A DNA stretch of 64,000 nucleotides, from positions 1,736,001-1,800,000 of the forward strand of contig NZ_CP047210.1 in assembly GCF_030408775.1 (NCBI RefSeq), read 5' to 3'. The notes under the pieces were generated by a model. It was not told the DNA's origin, made no database searches, and was given only the letters and a program-made list of their open reading frames with translations. The translations under genes were made by a program, and so were the position numbers. Position 1 is the stretch's first letter. The number at the start of each line of letters is the position of its first letter. This stretch comes from Corynebacterium fournieri (GTDB lineage: Bacteria; Actinomycetota; Actinomycetes; Mycobacteriales; Mycobacteriaceae). Shown in pieces: positions 36,107 to 45,700 of the stretch.

Positions 36107-37975
36107 CTACTCGTCGCCGTCGGTGGACAGCGCGGCGACGAACGCCTCCTGCGGCACGGTGACCGAGCCGATGTTCTTCATGCGCTTCTTACCGGCCTTC
36201 TGCTTCTCCAACAGCTTGCGCTTGCGGGAGATGTCGCCGCCGTAGCACTTGGACAACACGTCCTTGCGCAGGGCGCGGATGTTTTCGCGGGCGATGATCT
36301 TGGAACCGATCGCGGCCTGGACCGGCACCTCGAACTGCTGGCGCGGGATGAGTTCCTTGAGCTTTTTGGTCATCTTGTTGCCGTACCATTGAGCGGAATC
36401 CCTGTGCACGATGGCGGAAAACGCGTCCACCGGCTCGCCCTGCAGCAGGATGTCCACCTTGACCAGGTCGGCGAGCTGCTCGCCGGCCTCCTCGTAGTTC
36501 AGCGAGGCGTAGCCCTTCGTGCGGGACTTGAGCATGTCGAAGAAGTCGAAGATGATCTCGCCGAGCGGCATGATGTAGCGCAGCTCCACGCGGTCTTCGG
36601 AGAGGTATTCCATGTTCTTCATCTGCCCGCGCTTGGACTGGCACAGCTCCATGGTGGAGCCGACGAACTCCTGGGGCACGATGATGGTCATGTTCACAAT
36701 CGGTTCGTAGACCTCGGGGATCTTGCCACCGGGCCAGTCGGAGGGGTTGTGCACGATCTGCTCGGTGCCGTCTTCGGCCACCACGCGGTAGGTCACGCTC
36801 GGCGCGGTGGAGATCAGGTCCAGGTCGAACTCGCGCTCCAGGCGGGTGCGGGTGATCTCCATGTGCAAAAGGCCCAAGAATCCGCAGCGGAAGCCGAAGC
36901 CGAGTGCCACGGAGGTCTCGGGCTCCCAGGTCAGGGATGCGTCGTTAAGCTGCAGCTTCTCCAGCGACTCGCGCAGCGCCGGGAAGTCCTCCTGGCTGAC
37001 CGGGAACAGGCCCGAGTAGACCATCGGCTTGACGTCCTCAAAACCTTCCAAGGGCTCCGAAGCACCCTTGGAAGCCCACGTCACCGTGTCGCCCACGCGG
37101 GTATCGCGCACGTCTTTGACACCGGTGATGAGGTAGCCCACCTCGCCCGGTCCCAGCCCCTTGGTCTTCTTCATCGTGGGCGAGACCACGCCGATCTCCA
37201 GGATCTCCAGGGTCTTGCCGGTGTTCATCATGAGCACCTTCTGGTTCGGCTCGAGCTTGCCGTCCATCATGCGCACGTAGGTGACCACGCCGCGGTAGGT
37301 GTCGTAGACCGAGTCGAAGATCAGCGCACGTGCGGGAGCATCGGTCGCTGACGCGCCCGACGGGGAGGTGGGCGCCGGAATTAGGTCGACGACCTTATCC
37401 AAAAGCTCCGGCACGCCCTCGCCCGTCTTGCCGGAGACGCGCAGCACGTCCTCCGGCTCGCAGCCGATGATGTTGGCGATCTCCAGGGCGTACTTCTCCG
37501 GGTCCGCCGCCGGCAGGTCGATCTTGTTCAGCACCGGGATGATCTCGAGGTCGTTGTCGATGGCCATATACAGGTTGGCCAGGGTTTGCGCCTCGATGCC
37601 TTGGGCTGCGTCGACAAGCAAAATCGCTCCCTCGCACGCGTCCAAGCTGCGCGCGACCTCGTAGGAGAAGTCCACGTGGCCGGGGGTGTCGATCATCTGC
37701 AGGACCATCTGCTCGCCGGCGTGTTCGCCGGTGCTCGGCACCCACGGCAGGCGCACGTTCTGCGCCTTGATGGTGATGCCACGTTCGCGCTCGATGTCCA
37801 TGTTGTCCAGGTACTGGTCGCGCATTTCGCGCTCGTCCACCACGTGGGACAGCTGCAGGATGCGGTCTGCCAGCGTGGACTTGCCGTGGTCGATGTGGGC
37901 GATGATGCAGAAGTTGCGGATGCGGGCGGGGTCCGTGAACGTCTCTTCTGCAAAGTTTTTCGATTTGGCGGCCAT
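36107..37975 (-). CDS. lepA: Elongation factor 4 (LepA), translational GTPase
   Basis: LepA is a ribosome-binding GTPase thought to promote back-translocation or 30S assembly. The 622-aa protein has the G1 motif AHIDHGKST near residue 22, effector-region [11 protein letters not shown]3 DTPGHVDF and G4 NKIDLPAA. The C-terminal LepA-specific domain includes [10 protein letters not shown] used the ATG at 37975, which has AGGA about ten bases upstream; a GTG three codons earlier is too close to that site. It diverges from a CPBP protease 45 bp away. The identity is secure. Confidence 0.97.
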   Translation of the reverse strand: MAAKSKNFAEETFTDPARIRNFCIIAHIDHGKSTLADRILQLSHVVDEREMRDQYLDNMDIERERGITIKAQNVRLPWVPSTGEHAGEQMVLQMIDTPGHVDFSYEVARSLDACEGAILLVDAAQGIEAQTLANLYMAIDNDLEIIPVLNKIDLPAADPEKYALEIANIIGCEPEDVLRVSGKTGEGVPELLDKVVDLIPAPTSPSGASATDAPARALIFDSVYDTYRGVVTYVRMMDGKLEPNQKVLMMNTGKTLEILEIGVVSPTMKKTKGLGPGEVGYLITGVKDVRDTRVGDTVTWASKGASEPLEGFEDVKPMVYSGLFPVSQEDFPALRESLEKLQLNDASLTWEPETSVALGFGFRCGFLGLLHMEITRTRLEREFDLDLISTAPSVTYRVVAEDGTEQIVHNPSDWPGGKIPEVYEPIVNMTIIVPQEFVGSTMELCQSKRGQMKNMEYLSEDRVELRYIMPLGEIIFDFFDMLKSRTKGYASLNYEEAGEQLADLVKVDILLQGEPVDAFSAIVHRDSAQWYGNKMTKKLKELIPRQQFEVPVQAAIGSKIIARENIRALRKDVLSKCYGGDISRKRKLLEKQKAGKKRMKNIGSVTVPQEAFVAALSTDGDE

Positions 37976-38020
37976 AGTTGCCACATCCTACTTTGCGCCC
38001 CCGCAGCTACGGTAGGTGCC

Positions 38021-38923
38021 ATGCTGTACCACCGTTTAGGACTTGCGCACCGCTCCCGCCCCGCAAGGTGGTGGCGAGCGCTGATTGAACTCGTTGTGCT
38101 CGCCGCATTAGCCGCCGCGTTGACCATCGGCATCATCGTTGTCATCGGGTTTATGGCCGGTCGCTCCGGGCGCGATTTCGCGCAGCTGATCGAGGGCTCG
38201 GTCGACCCGCTGACCCCGCTTGTGCAGGTGCTCATCATCGCCGCGATGCTGCCGGCGCCGTTTCTCGCGGCGCGCATCTCCGGGCGCGACCCGCGGGCGC
38301 TGTACAGCACCGCGTTACGGCTGCGCTGGAGTGTCCTGTCGCGTGCGCTTTTAGTCGTCGGTGCGGTCTACGGGGCGACAGTACTTTTCGACGTCCTCCG
38401 GGGCCTGCCCGAAGACGCAACCGTCACCCCGTTCCGGCTACAAATCGTGGTGGCCCTCATCGTCGCCGTGCCGTTGCAGTCCGCGGCCGAGGAGTTCGTG
38501 TTCCGGGGTGCGCTGCCGCAGATCCTCGGCCAGTGGCGCGCACCCGCCTGGCTCGCCTACGCGCTACCGGGGGTGCTGTTTATCGCCGGGCACACGTACA
38601 ACTGGGTGGGGCTGATCGACATCGCCATTTTTGCCGTGTGCACCGCAGTGCTGACCTGGCGCACCGGCGGGCTGGAGGCCTCGATCGCACTGCACGCCAT
38701 TAGCAACACAGTGTTTTTCGTCTCCGGTGCGGTGGGCCTGACGGACCCGAACGCGACCGACATCGGTGTCCAGCAGATGCTGTCTGCTTCCCTATTCACG
38801 GTGGCGTGCACCGCACTGTTGCTGTGGGTGTTGCGGGGCGTTACCGCACAGTCGTCGCTGGCGGGCGAAGAAGTTTCTAACCAACGGCAGGAACAGCTTG
38901 TCACTGTGGACACGACAGCTTAA
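38021..38923 (+). CDS. CPBP-family intramembrane metalloprotease
   Basis: This 300-aa membrane protein has about eight hydrophobic helices. It carries the three CPBP (Abi) motifs in order: EExxxR as EEFVFRG near residue 158, FxxxH as FIAGHTYNW near 190, and HxxxN as HAISNTVF near 226. Such proteins are Rce1-like glutamyl proteases, in bacteria linked to bacteriocin immunity, protein maturation or anti-sigma cleavage. No bacteriocin gene is visible nearby, so the role is open. The gene is followed 30 bp later by a PemK/MazF-like gene. Confidence 0.9.
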   Translation: MLYHRLGLAHRSRPARWWRALIELVVLAALAAALTIGIIVVIGFMAGRSGRDFAQLIEGSVDPLTPLVQVLIIAAMLPAPFLAARISGRDPRALYSTALRLRWSVLSRALLVVGAVYGATVLFDVLRGLPEDATVTPFRLQIVVALIVAVPLQSAAEEFVFRGALPQILGQWRAPAWLAYALPGVLFIAGHTYNWVGLIDIAIFAVCTAVLTWRTGGLEASIALHAISNTVFFVSGAVGLTDPNATDIGVQQMLSASLFTVACTALLLWVLRGVTAQSSLAGEEVSNQRQEQLVTVDTTA

Positions 38924-38953
38924 GGTTTGAGGCAACTGCACACTGGAGGATTA

Positions 38954-39472
38954 ATGAAGGCGTTCGAGCGGCTGAAGCGCATGGCGCGCAAAGGTGAGCG
39001 GCCGCGCACGGCCTCGCTCGACCAAGGACTCGCCCAGCTGCACGAGCGGGTGACCAACCAGATCGAACACCGCCGCAACCGCGCCTCCCGTGTGCACGTG
39101 CGCCCCACCGGATCTGTGCCGCGCTACGTGTGCTACGCCGCCGACATGGACAGTGTTGCCGAGGCTGGCGAAGTGGTGTGGGTGACGGTGCCTTCACACC
39201 CGCCGAAAGAGCGCTCCATGCTGGTGGTCGGACGCGAGCACACCGACATTTTGGGGCTGCTCATCTCTCCGGAAGAAGAGCACGCGGACGACGACCGCTG
39301 GTTCGAAATCGGCCCCGGAGATTGGGACGCCTCAGGCAGCCCGTGCTGGGTGCGCCTAGACAAAACGCTCGTGGTGCCGGAGGCGGACGTGCACCGGCGC
39401 GGCACCACGGTGCCGCAGCGCCGCTTCGAGCGGGTTGCCAACACGCTGCGCGAGCGCTTCCAGTGGTCGTAG
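38954..39472 (+). CDS. PemK/MazF-like domain protein
   Basis: This 172-aa protein has a basic N-terminal helix region (residues 1-50), then a compact beta-rich domain. That domain starts GEVVWVTVPSHPPKERSMLV and continues through LGLLISPEE and CWVRLDKTLVVP. The order (G-x-V-V-W-V near the start, then the R-x-x-L-V-V strand) recalls PemK/MazF toxins, and such an annotation is common for this position in corynebacteria. No antitoxin gene is adjacent, and the N-terminal extension is unusual for a toxin. It may be a housekeeping relative. ATG at 38954 follows GGAGGA at good spacing. The fold assignment is moderate. Confidence 0.6.
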   Translation: MKAFERLKRMARKGERPRTASLDQGLAQLHERVTNQIEHRRNRASRVHVRPTGSVPRYVCYAADMDSVAEAGEVVWVTVPSHPPKERSMLVVGREHTDILGLLISPEEEHADDDRWFEIGPGDWDASGSPCWVRLDKTLVVPEADVHRRGTTVPQRRFERVANTLRERFQWS

Positions 39473-39477
39473 GCGGT

Positions 39478-39506
39478 TTGGACTGCACCGTCCATCCTGG
39501 TATTCT
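39478..39506 (+). promoter_or_regulatory. Sigma-A type promoter of rpsT
   Basis: TTGGAC (39478-39483) and TATTCT (39501-39506) are separated by exactly 17 bp and lie just after the stop of the preceding gene. Transcription would start near 39513 and give a leader of about 150 nt before rpsT. The leader contains a clear small hairpin, TTGGGT/ACCCAA (39567-39572 with 39583-39588), which could matter for S20 autoregulation. Confidence 0.65.
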
Positions 39507-39660
39507 GCGCGAGTTGCCCGTCACCGGCTAGCTTTTCCGGGTGCGCGTTGCTACGCGGACAGGACCTTGGGTTCGCGTTCATACCCAAAGCAGTGCGCAG
39601 ATAACCCCAGCTGGGACGACGACATCCATGTTCGATTGAGAAACCAAGAGGTATATCACG

Positions 39661-39924
39661 ATGGCTAACATCAAGCAGCAGAAGAAGCGCGTCCTCACCA
39701 ACGAGAAGCGCCGCATGCGCAACAAGTCCGTCCGCTCCGCCACCCGCACGGAGATCCGCAAGTTCCGCGAGGCTGTGGAGTCCGGCGACAAGGCTGCCGC
39801 TGAGGCGCAGCTGCGCGTGGCTTCCCGCAAGCTCGACAAGGCTGTGACCAAGGGCGTGTTCCACCGCAACTCTGCGGCGAACAAGAAGTCCAACATGGCT
39901 CGCGCCCTGAACAAGATGGATTAA
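39661..39924 (+). CDS. rpsT: 30S ribosomal protein S20
   Basis: This 87-aa, strongly basic, all-helical protein binds 16S rRNA early in 30S assembly. It starts [20 protein letters not shown] and has the family's Ala/Lys-rich helices, ending MARALNKMD. The AGAGG ribosome site lies about 12 bases upstream of the ATG. It has its own promoter and terminator, so it is probably a single-gene unit. The position near holA and lepA is conserved in actinobacteria. Confidence 0.98.
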   Translation: MANIKQQKKRVLTNEKRRMRNKSVRSATRTEIRKFREAVESGDKAAAEAQLRVASRKLDKAVTKGVFHRNSAANKKSNMARALNKMD

Positions 39925-39937
39925 TTCCATCGTGTTT

Positions 39938-39974
39938 CGCCCCGTGCATCGCTCAACTGGTGCACGGGGCGTTT
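39938..39974 (+). terminator. Intrinsic terminator of rpsT
   Basis: A perfect 11-bp inverted repeat, CGCCCCGTGCA (39938-39948) and TGCACGGGGCG (39961-39971), with a 12-nt loop is followed by TTT. It starts 14 bp after the rpsT stop. Confidence 0.85.
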
Positions 39975-40014
39975 CGTGTGTAACCCCCTTGAACTAAGAA
40001 TCGATGTACCCGCT

Positions 40015-41001
40015 GTGAAACACTCCCGCCGCGCGCTCGCAGCTGCGCTTGCCACCTCCCTGTCGTTGTCCTTGCCGGTCGCGCCGGCCGAGGCGCAGCA
40101 GTTCAGCTCCTCCCCCGAGTTTGAGGCGCTGTTGGCCCGCTACGCTCCGGGCGTGGACCCGGACCAGGTGCGCGCGCTCGGGGTGCTGGCGGCGTTGGTG
40201 GCCAGCATCGCTATCGCGATTCCGATGGTGAAAAACGTCGCCGTCGGCTCACCCAGCCGCGAGCACACCCACTCGCTGCAGGTTGATGGGCGCGCCCGCA
40301 CCTACGACGTGGTGCTGCCGCGCGGCTTCGACGCCGAGAAGTCCTACCCGGTGGTGCTGGGCTTCGGCGGCTGGCACCACACCTCACGCAACATGCACGA
40401 CTACTCCAACCTGGAAAGCCAGTTCTCGGACGCGATCGTGGTCTACGGCCAGGGCGTGGACAATGCGTGGGGCGGCGCGCCCTACGCGGACACCAGCATC
40501 GACGAGGATGTCGCGTACACAAAAGCCGTGCTGAACGACGTTGCTTCGCGCTATAACGCCGACACCTCCCGCACCGTCGCCGTGGGGCTGTCCAACGGCG
40601 GCGGCTTGGTCGCCGCGCTGGCCTGCCACGCCCCGGAGACGGTGCGCGGCGTGGCGTCGGTGGCGGGCGCGTTCTACTCCCCCACCGTCACCGGCTGCAC
40701 GAGCGGCGAAGTGCCGACGATGATCATGCACGGCACTAACGACGGCGTGGTGGGCTACAACGGAGGTACCCGCCACGGCGCGTCCTTCGAGTCGGTGGAG
40801 AAAGTGGCGCGCACCTTCGCCCGCAAAAACGATTGCGCCATGGTGGCGTCAAAGTCGCGCTCCGGCAGCATCACTACCTTCGACTTCGAGCACTGCTCCG
40901 CCCCTGTGCGCATCGAGCGCGTCGAGGGCGGCGGCCACACCTGGTTCGACTCGCCTAGCGCGACGCGCCAGACGGCGCAGTTTTTGCGCCGCTACCTCTA
41001 G
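40015..41001 (+). CDS. Secreted esterase, PHB-depolymerase/LpqC-like
   Basis: This 328-aa exported alpha/beta-hydrolase begins with a signal peptide (MKHSRRALAAALATSLSLSL, cleavage after AEA near residue 27). The nucleophile elbow is GLSNG (191-195, Ser193). The acid is probably the Asp in HGTNDGVVGY and the base the His in GGGHTWF. The family includes feruloyl esterases, poly-hydroxybutyrate depolymerases and the mycobacterial lipoprotein LpqC. The GTG at 40015 is chosen because it gives a proper signal peptide; an in-frame GTG at 39976 lies next to the rpsT terminator. The stop overlaps the convergent exporter gene. The natural ester is unknown. Confidence 0.85.
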   Translation: MKHSRRALAAALATSLSLSLPVAPAEAQQFSSSPEFEALLARYAPGVDPDQVRALGVLAALVASIAIAIPMVKNVAVGSPSREHTHSLQVDGRARTYDVVLPRGFDAEKSYPVVLGFGGWHHTSRNMHDYSNLESQFSDAIVVYGQGVDNAWGGAPYADTSIDEDVAYTKAVLNDVASRYNADTSRTVAVGLSNGGGLVAALACHAPETVRGVASVAGAFYSPTVTGCTSGEVPTMIMHGTNDGVVGYNGGTRHGASFESVEKVARTFARKNDCAMVASKSRSGSITTFDFEHCSAPVRIERVEGGGHTWFDSPSATRQTAQFLRRYL

Positions 41002-41645
41002 ACCACGCCGACCAGCCCGCGCCCGATGAGCACGGCGCCGACAACCATGAAAAACGCGCCTGCGCCGATGTCGATGTAGGGGCCGGCTCGCAGGAATTTC
41101 CGGCGCAGTCGCTCGCCTGAGGTGACCTGGGCGATCAGCCCGAACAGCGTAAAGGAGCTGAGCCACAGCGACGCGATCACGAACAGCGCGGTGACCAGTG
41201 AGGGGTTGGCTGGCAGCAGCGGGGCGATCATGGCCGTCAGCGCCACCACGATCTTGGGGTTGGCCAGGTTGGTCATCACCCCGCGGCGGTAGGCGGCGCG
41301 GACAGAGCCGAGGCGTTGGACGGCTTCGTCCAAGTCTGAGGGCGGGTCGTGGCGGTCGCGCAGTCCCCCGCGCACGTTGTGCAACCCCATCCAGATGAGT
41401 ACCCCGCCGCCGACGGTTTGAATCACGGTCACGGCCTGCGGCACCGCGTGCAGCAGCGCCGCCGCCCCGAAGACCGTCAGTGTGAACCACAGCGCGGCGC
41501 CGGTGTGGATGCCCAGGTTGGTGGCCCAGGCATGTTTCCGCGAGCGGGTGGCGGTGCGCATGATCAGCACCAGGTCCGGTCCCGGTGCCGCGGCGCCGAC
41601 AAGGTTAAGGCCGACGATGGCGGCCAGGTCGCCCGGCGCGATCAT
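40998..41645 (-). CDS. LysE/RhtB-family amino acid exporter
   Basis: This 215-aa membrane protein has about six hydrophobic segments and the family start: a short N-terminus and then the conserved segment GAAAPGPDLVLIMRTATRSR (GPD motif). The next segment is GIHTGAALWFT. RhtB proteins expel homoserine, threonine or other neutral amino acids; the exact substrate is not predictable. Its ATG overlaps the holA stop as ATGA, indicating coupled translation. An exporter beside rpsT and holA is found in Corynebacterium glutamicum too. Confidence 0.9.
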   Translation of the reverse strand: MIAPGDLAAIVGLNLVGAAAPGPDLVLIMRTATRSRKHAWATNLGIHTGAALWFTLTVFGAAALLHAVPQAVTVIQTVGGGVLIWMGLHNVRGGLRDRHDPPSDLDEAVQRLGSVRAAYRRGVMTNLANPKIVVALTAMIAPLLPANPSLVTALFVIASLWLSSFTLFGLIAQVTSGERLRRKFLRAGPYIDIGAGAFFMVVGAVLIGRGLVGVV

Positions 41646-42577
41646 ACGAGCTCCGCGATGCGCCGCACCGCGTTTTCGAGGGCGAACTCCGGATCGCCGC
41701 CCTGGCCTTTCACTTCGGCGTCGAGGTCGGAGACGATGATCACGGCGTTGGAGACCGCATCAGTGCTCCATTGGCGCGCGACCTGCATGGTCTTTTTCGC
41801 CACATAGGGGTGCATGCCCACCGTGCGGGCGAGCTGGTCCGGGTTGCCGCGGACACCGTGGAGCTTGGCAATGTCGCCGACTTTGCGGGCCAGCGCCGCA
41901 GAGACGGACACCGGGCTCACGCCCAACTGCAGCGCCCGGCGGGTGGAAGCCAGCGCCCGGTCGGCGCGGCCGGCGACCGTCTGGTCCGCGATGTCGAAGC
42001 CGGCGACCTCCGCCACGCCCACGTAGTAGGCGCGCACGGACTCGACCGTGAGCTCGCCCTCGGTGTCGCTGACCAGCTGGCTCACCGCTGAGGCGAGCTC
42101 GCGCAAATCCGAGCCGACCGATTCCAACACTGCCGCCGCCACGTCGGGGGTGGGGCGCACGCCGTGGCGGCGGAATTCCTCCATCAGCCAGGAGCGGCGC
42201 TCGTTGTCTTTGAGCGGATCTGCCTTGTGCACCTCGGCGACCTTGGCAAACTTTTTCACCATCGCTTTTTGCCGCCCGCCGCCGGTGTGCTCAATGATCA
42301 AGGTGATCCCGGGTGCTGGGTCGACGCAGGCTTTCAGCAGGATCTGTGTGGGTTCCTTGCCGGCGAGTTCCGCGTGCTTGACCACCACCACGCGGTCCTC
42401 CGCGAACAGCGACGGGCTGGTGGCCATCGCGATCTCGCCCTCGGAGACATCGCCGGCGCGCAAGGTGGTCACCTCCACGCCCTCGCCGGCTTGGGCGACG
42501 ATGGCTTTGGTTGCGCGCTCGGCGAGGAAATCATCCTCGCCGAGCACCAGGTGCACGGGGTTGAGCATGCGCGCCAT
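41642..42577 (-). CDS. holA: DNA polymerase III delta subunit
   Basis: HolA is the clamp-loader subunit that opens the beta sliding clamp. The 311-aa protein starts MARMLNPVHLVLGEDDFLAE, the usual first strand and helix, and contains the C-terminal collar domain with RRALQLGVSPVSVSAALARK and the family ending. It lacks a functional P-loop, as expected for delta. A second possible start is the ATG at 42568. In relatives holA lies directly by comEC; here an 8.8-kb surface-protein gene on the other strand comes between them. Confidence 0.94.
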   Translation of the reverse strand: MARMLNPVHLVLGEDDFLAERATKAIVAQAGEGVEVTTLRAGDVSEGEIAMATSPSLFAEDRVVVVKHAELAGKEPTQILLKACVDPAPGITLIIEHTGGGRQKAMVKKFAKVAEVHKADPLKDNERRSWLMEEFRRHGVRPTPDVAAAVLESVGSDLRELASAVSQLVSDTEGELTVESVRAYYVGVAEVAGFDIADQTVAGRADRALASTRRALQLGVSPVSVSAALARKVGDIAKLHGVRGNPDQLARTVGMHPYVAKKTMQVARQWSTDAVSNAVIIVSDLDAEVKGQGGDPEFALENAVRRIAELV

Positions 42578-42781
42578 CTTACGTCCTGCACCCACTTCCC
42601 ACAGAGCGACTCCGCACCGGGGTATTCCCCACAAACCCACAGGGTTTTTAGTTTCCGTAAAACCCTGGCAAATTCCGCAGTGAGTCTTCATACTTGTATT
42701 GGAGACTGCGCAAAGCGTCACCGCCCGCGAGCATCCGCGCGCCAGTACCGGACCGGCACAACACAACGGAAGGACCCCCTT
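42578..42781 (+). promoter_or_regulatory. Upstream region of the giant surface-protein gene
   Basis: This 204-bp gap separates divergent holA and the surface gene and holds no gene. TGGCAA (42666-42671) and CATACT (42689-42694) with a 17-bp spacer could form a promoter toward the surface gene. A 9-bp inverted repeat CAGGGTTTT/AAAACCCTG (42640-42648 with 42659-42667) overlaps the -35 box and might be an operator. The leader of about 80 nt ends in GGAAGGA before the ATG. Confidence 0.4.
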
Positions 42782-45700
42782 ATGAGTACGCATCTGACCT
42801 CCCGCCACCGCGGCACGTCCATCGCGGCCGCCGCACTCGCCATCGCCACCGTCGCCCCGCTCACCCACGCGGTGGTCTCCCCGGAGTCCACCGCCGACGC
42901 CGAGGCTGTGACCAACAGCAATCCAGCCGACCCGAAGTGGGCTGCCCCGGCCGGAACGATTGACGCAGACGCCATCAAAAACGGCTATGTCAACAGTGCC
43001 ACCGACCTCACCAATGCCGCGAACCTGCTGTCGGGACGCGTCGGCGTGATGGAAACGACCGCGCCGTCGAGCATCTCCGACACCATGGGTCTCAACGGCG
43101 TGACGGTGTTCATGCAGTTCCGTGACAAGGACGGCACGCTTTCGCCCGTCTACGCGGCCCAGTCCCAGAAGCTGGCGGGACAGGCGGCCGGCGCGTACGC
43201 CTTCGACCTCCGCATGCGCGACGCCAAGGGCAACCTGGTCAAGGACAAAAAGGGCAACTACGTCTCCTTCTACGACGCCAACGGCAAGCCCCACCTGTTC
43301 GACGCCTCCGGCGTGGGCAACGGCCAGCAGGCCTACCGCCTGTGGGTGGCGGAGAAAGACCTGGTCAACCCGGAGACCGGCAACCCGTACGTGTACACCC
43401 GCCAATCCGGCGGCATCGTGCCCAACTCCTGGGTCGGCGTGGCGCCGGGATCGGGCCAGTACCCGGCGGACGCGTCCGGCATGTTCCAGCTGGCCGGCAC
43501 CAACATGCAGCGCACCGGCATCTTCCTCACCGAAGCGGTGGACCCCGCCAAGAACTACATGTCCGCCCCCAACGTCAAGGTGGACCCGCTCGGCCCACTG
43601 TCCAACCCCGCAACCACCTTGTCCGTGACGGACACCATTTCCGGCTTCGTGTGGCAGGACACGCTCAAGGGCGACCGCACGGTCGGTCCGCCCACCCGCA
43701 ACACAGGCGACGGCGACACCAACCTCGAGGGCTACAACGTCTTCGCCTCTGTGCTGACTCCGGAGGCGCAGAAGCGCGTCGAGGCAATCGAAAAAGACTC
43801 CACGATCACGCAGGCGCAGCGCGCCGGCGCGATCCAGGCCATGCTCAAGGACATGCGCGCGGAAGGCACAGAGCCGATCGCGGTGACAGTGACCGGCAAG
43901 ACCGATGCGAACGGCCAGTACACCCTGCGCACCGGCTACAAGGACCTCACCGGCAACTCGCGCATGTACATGTGGGTCACGGACCCGAACGGCCAGCAGG
44001 TCAACGCCTACTCGCCGTTCCCCACCCCCGTGTTCCAGAAGTACAACGACAACGCAGGCGAAGCGCCCCGCCCGGCCGCGGCAATTGTGCCGGGCATGAA
44101 CCCGGCGCCGGACAACTTCTACAACTTCGGCTTCGCGGTCCTGCCCTACGGCCCGGTGAAGCTGGACATCCCCAACTACGACCAGCTGCTCAACCCCGCG
44201 CCGCTGGGCGGCACCGCGAAACTCAACGTCACCGGCACCCTCCCGCCGATACAGGGCAACCGCATTGTCTGGCGCAATGAAACCACCGGCAAGGTGGTCA
44301 AGGAATGCCCGGTGTCCTCCCTCGCCGACGCAAACGCGTGCACCTTCCCGGTGTCCTCGGACCCGTCTGCGGCCGCCGGCACCGTGTACTCCGCGACGCT
44401 GTACAGCGGCGTCGACGATCTGCTCGCCTCCGACTCCTTCATTGTCGCCCAGGGCCAAAACGCGGTGAGCCAACCGGCCTACACCGCCAAGGAAACCTTC
44501 CCTGGCAGCGCCGTCACGCTGAATCAGACGGACACGTCGGTCCCGGCTGGCACGAAGTTCACGTACGGCACGCCTGTCGACGCCTCCGGAAACCCCGTTT
44601 CCGGATGGACCACGCAGCCCGCATCGGACGCGGGGACCGGCGGGTTCACCGCCACCCCGCCGGCGGGCGCCAAGCCGGGCGAGTACAAGATCCCCGTGCA
44701 GGTGGTCTACCCGGACGGCTCCCAGGAGACGGTCTACGCCGCCGTCACGGTCAATCCGACCGCGCAGGCGGACACGTTCACCCCGCAGGGCCAGACCACC
44801 GAGGCTGTCGTGGGCACGTCCGTGCCGGAGGCCCGCTCCGCCATCTCGAACGTGGCGGACCTGCCCGGCGATGCGACGTACACCTGGGAGAAAGCACCCT
44901 CCACCGACAACGTCGGCGACGTCCCAGCCGTGGTGGTTGTGACCTACCCCGACGGCTCCGTGGACCGCGTGCCGGTGACGGTGCGCATCACCCCGGCGCC
45001 AGCGAAGCCGCTGAACCAGACCAACGACCCGGCCGGCCAGGACCAGACGGTGAACCTGGGCGACACGCCGGTCGCGCGCGCTTCCATCGCCAACGCAGAC
45101 GACATGCCGGCAGGCACGTTCTACCGTTTCGAGTCGCCGGTGGACACCTCCACGTCCGGCGACAAGCAGGCCGACGTCATTGTCACCTACCCCGACGACA
45201 CCGTGGACCGCGTGCCGGTGTCGGTGCACGTGCGCTCCCAGGCGGAGCAGTTCGACCCGTCCGGAACGCAGCAGACGGTGGACAATGGGGCTGAGGTGGA
45301 CCCGAAGGCGTCGATAAGCAACGCAGGCGACCTCCCCGAGGGCACCACCTTCGAGTTTGAGAAGGCGCCGGACACCACGACGCCGGGCACCAAGGATGCC
45401 GTTGTGGTGGTGACGTACCCGGACGGCAGCGTGGACAAGGTCCCCGTGAAGGTCACGGTGACGGCGCAAAATGAGCAGTACGACCCGCAGCCCGCGGTGC
45501 AGGTGGTGGACCAGAACACCGAGCTCGACCCGGCGCTGTCCCTGCTGCCGAACCAGCAGCTTCCCGACGGCACCCGCATCGAATGGGCCACCACCCCGGA
45601 CACCTCCACGCCGGGCACCAAGGACGGCGTTGTGCGCGTGACGTACCCGGACGGCACCACCGACGAAGTCAAGGTGCAGGTGGAGGTCCGCACCCAGGCG

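Noticed and set aside
39473-39660. tRNA or small RNA gene before rpsT
   Set aside because: No TTCGANTC-type T-loop or cloverleaf was found. The region is explained by the rpsT promoter and leader.
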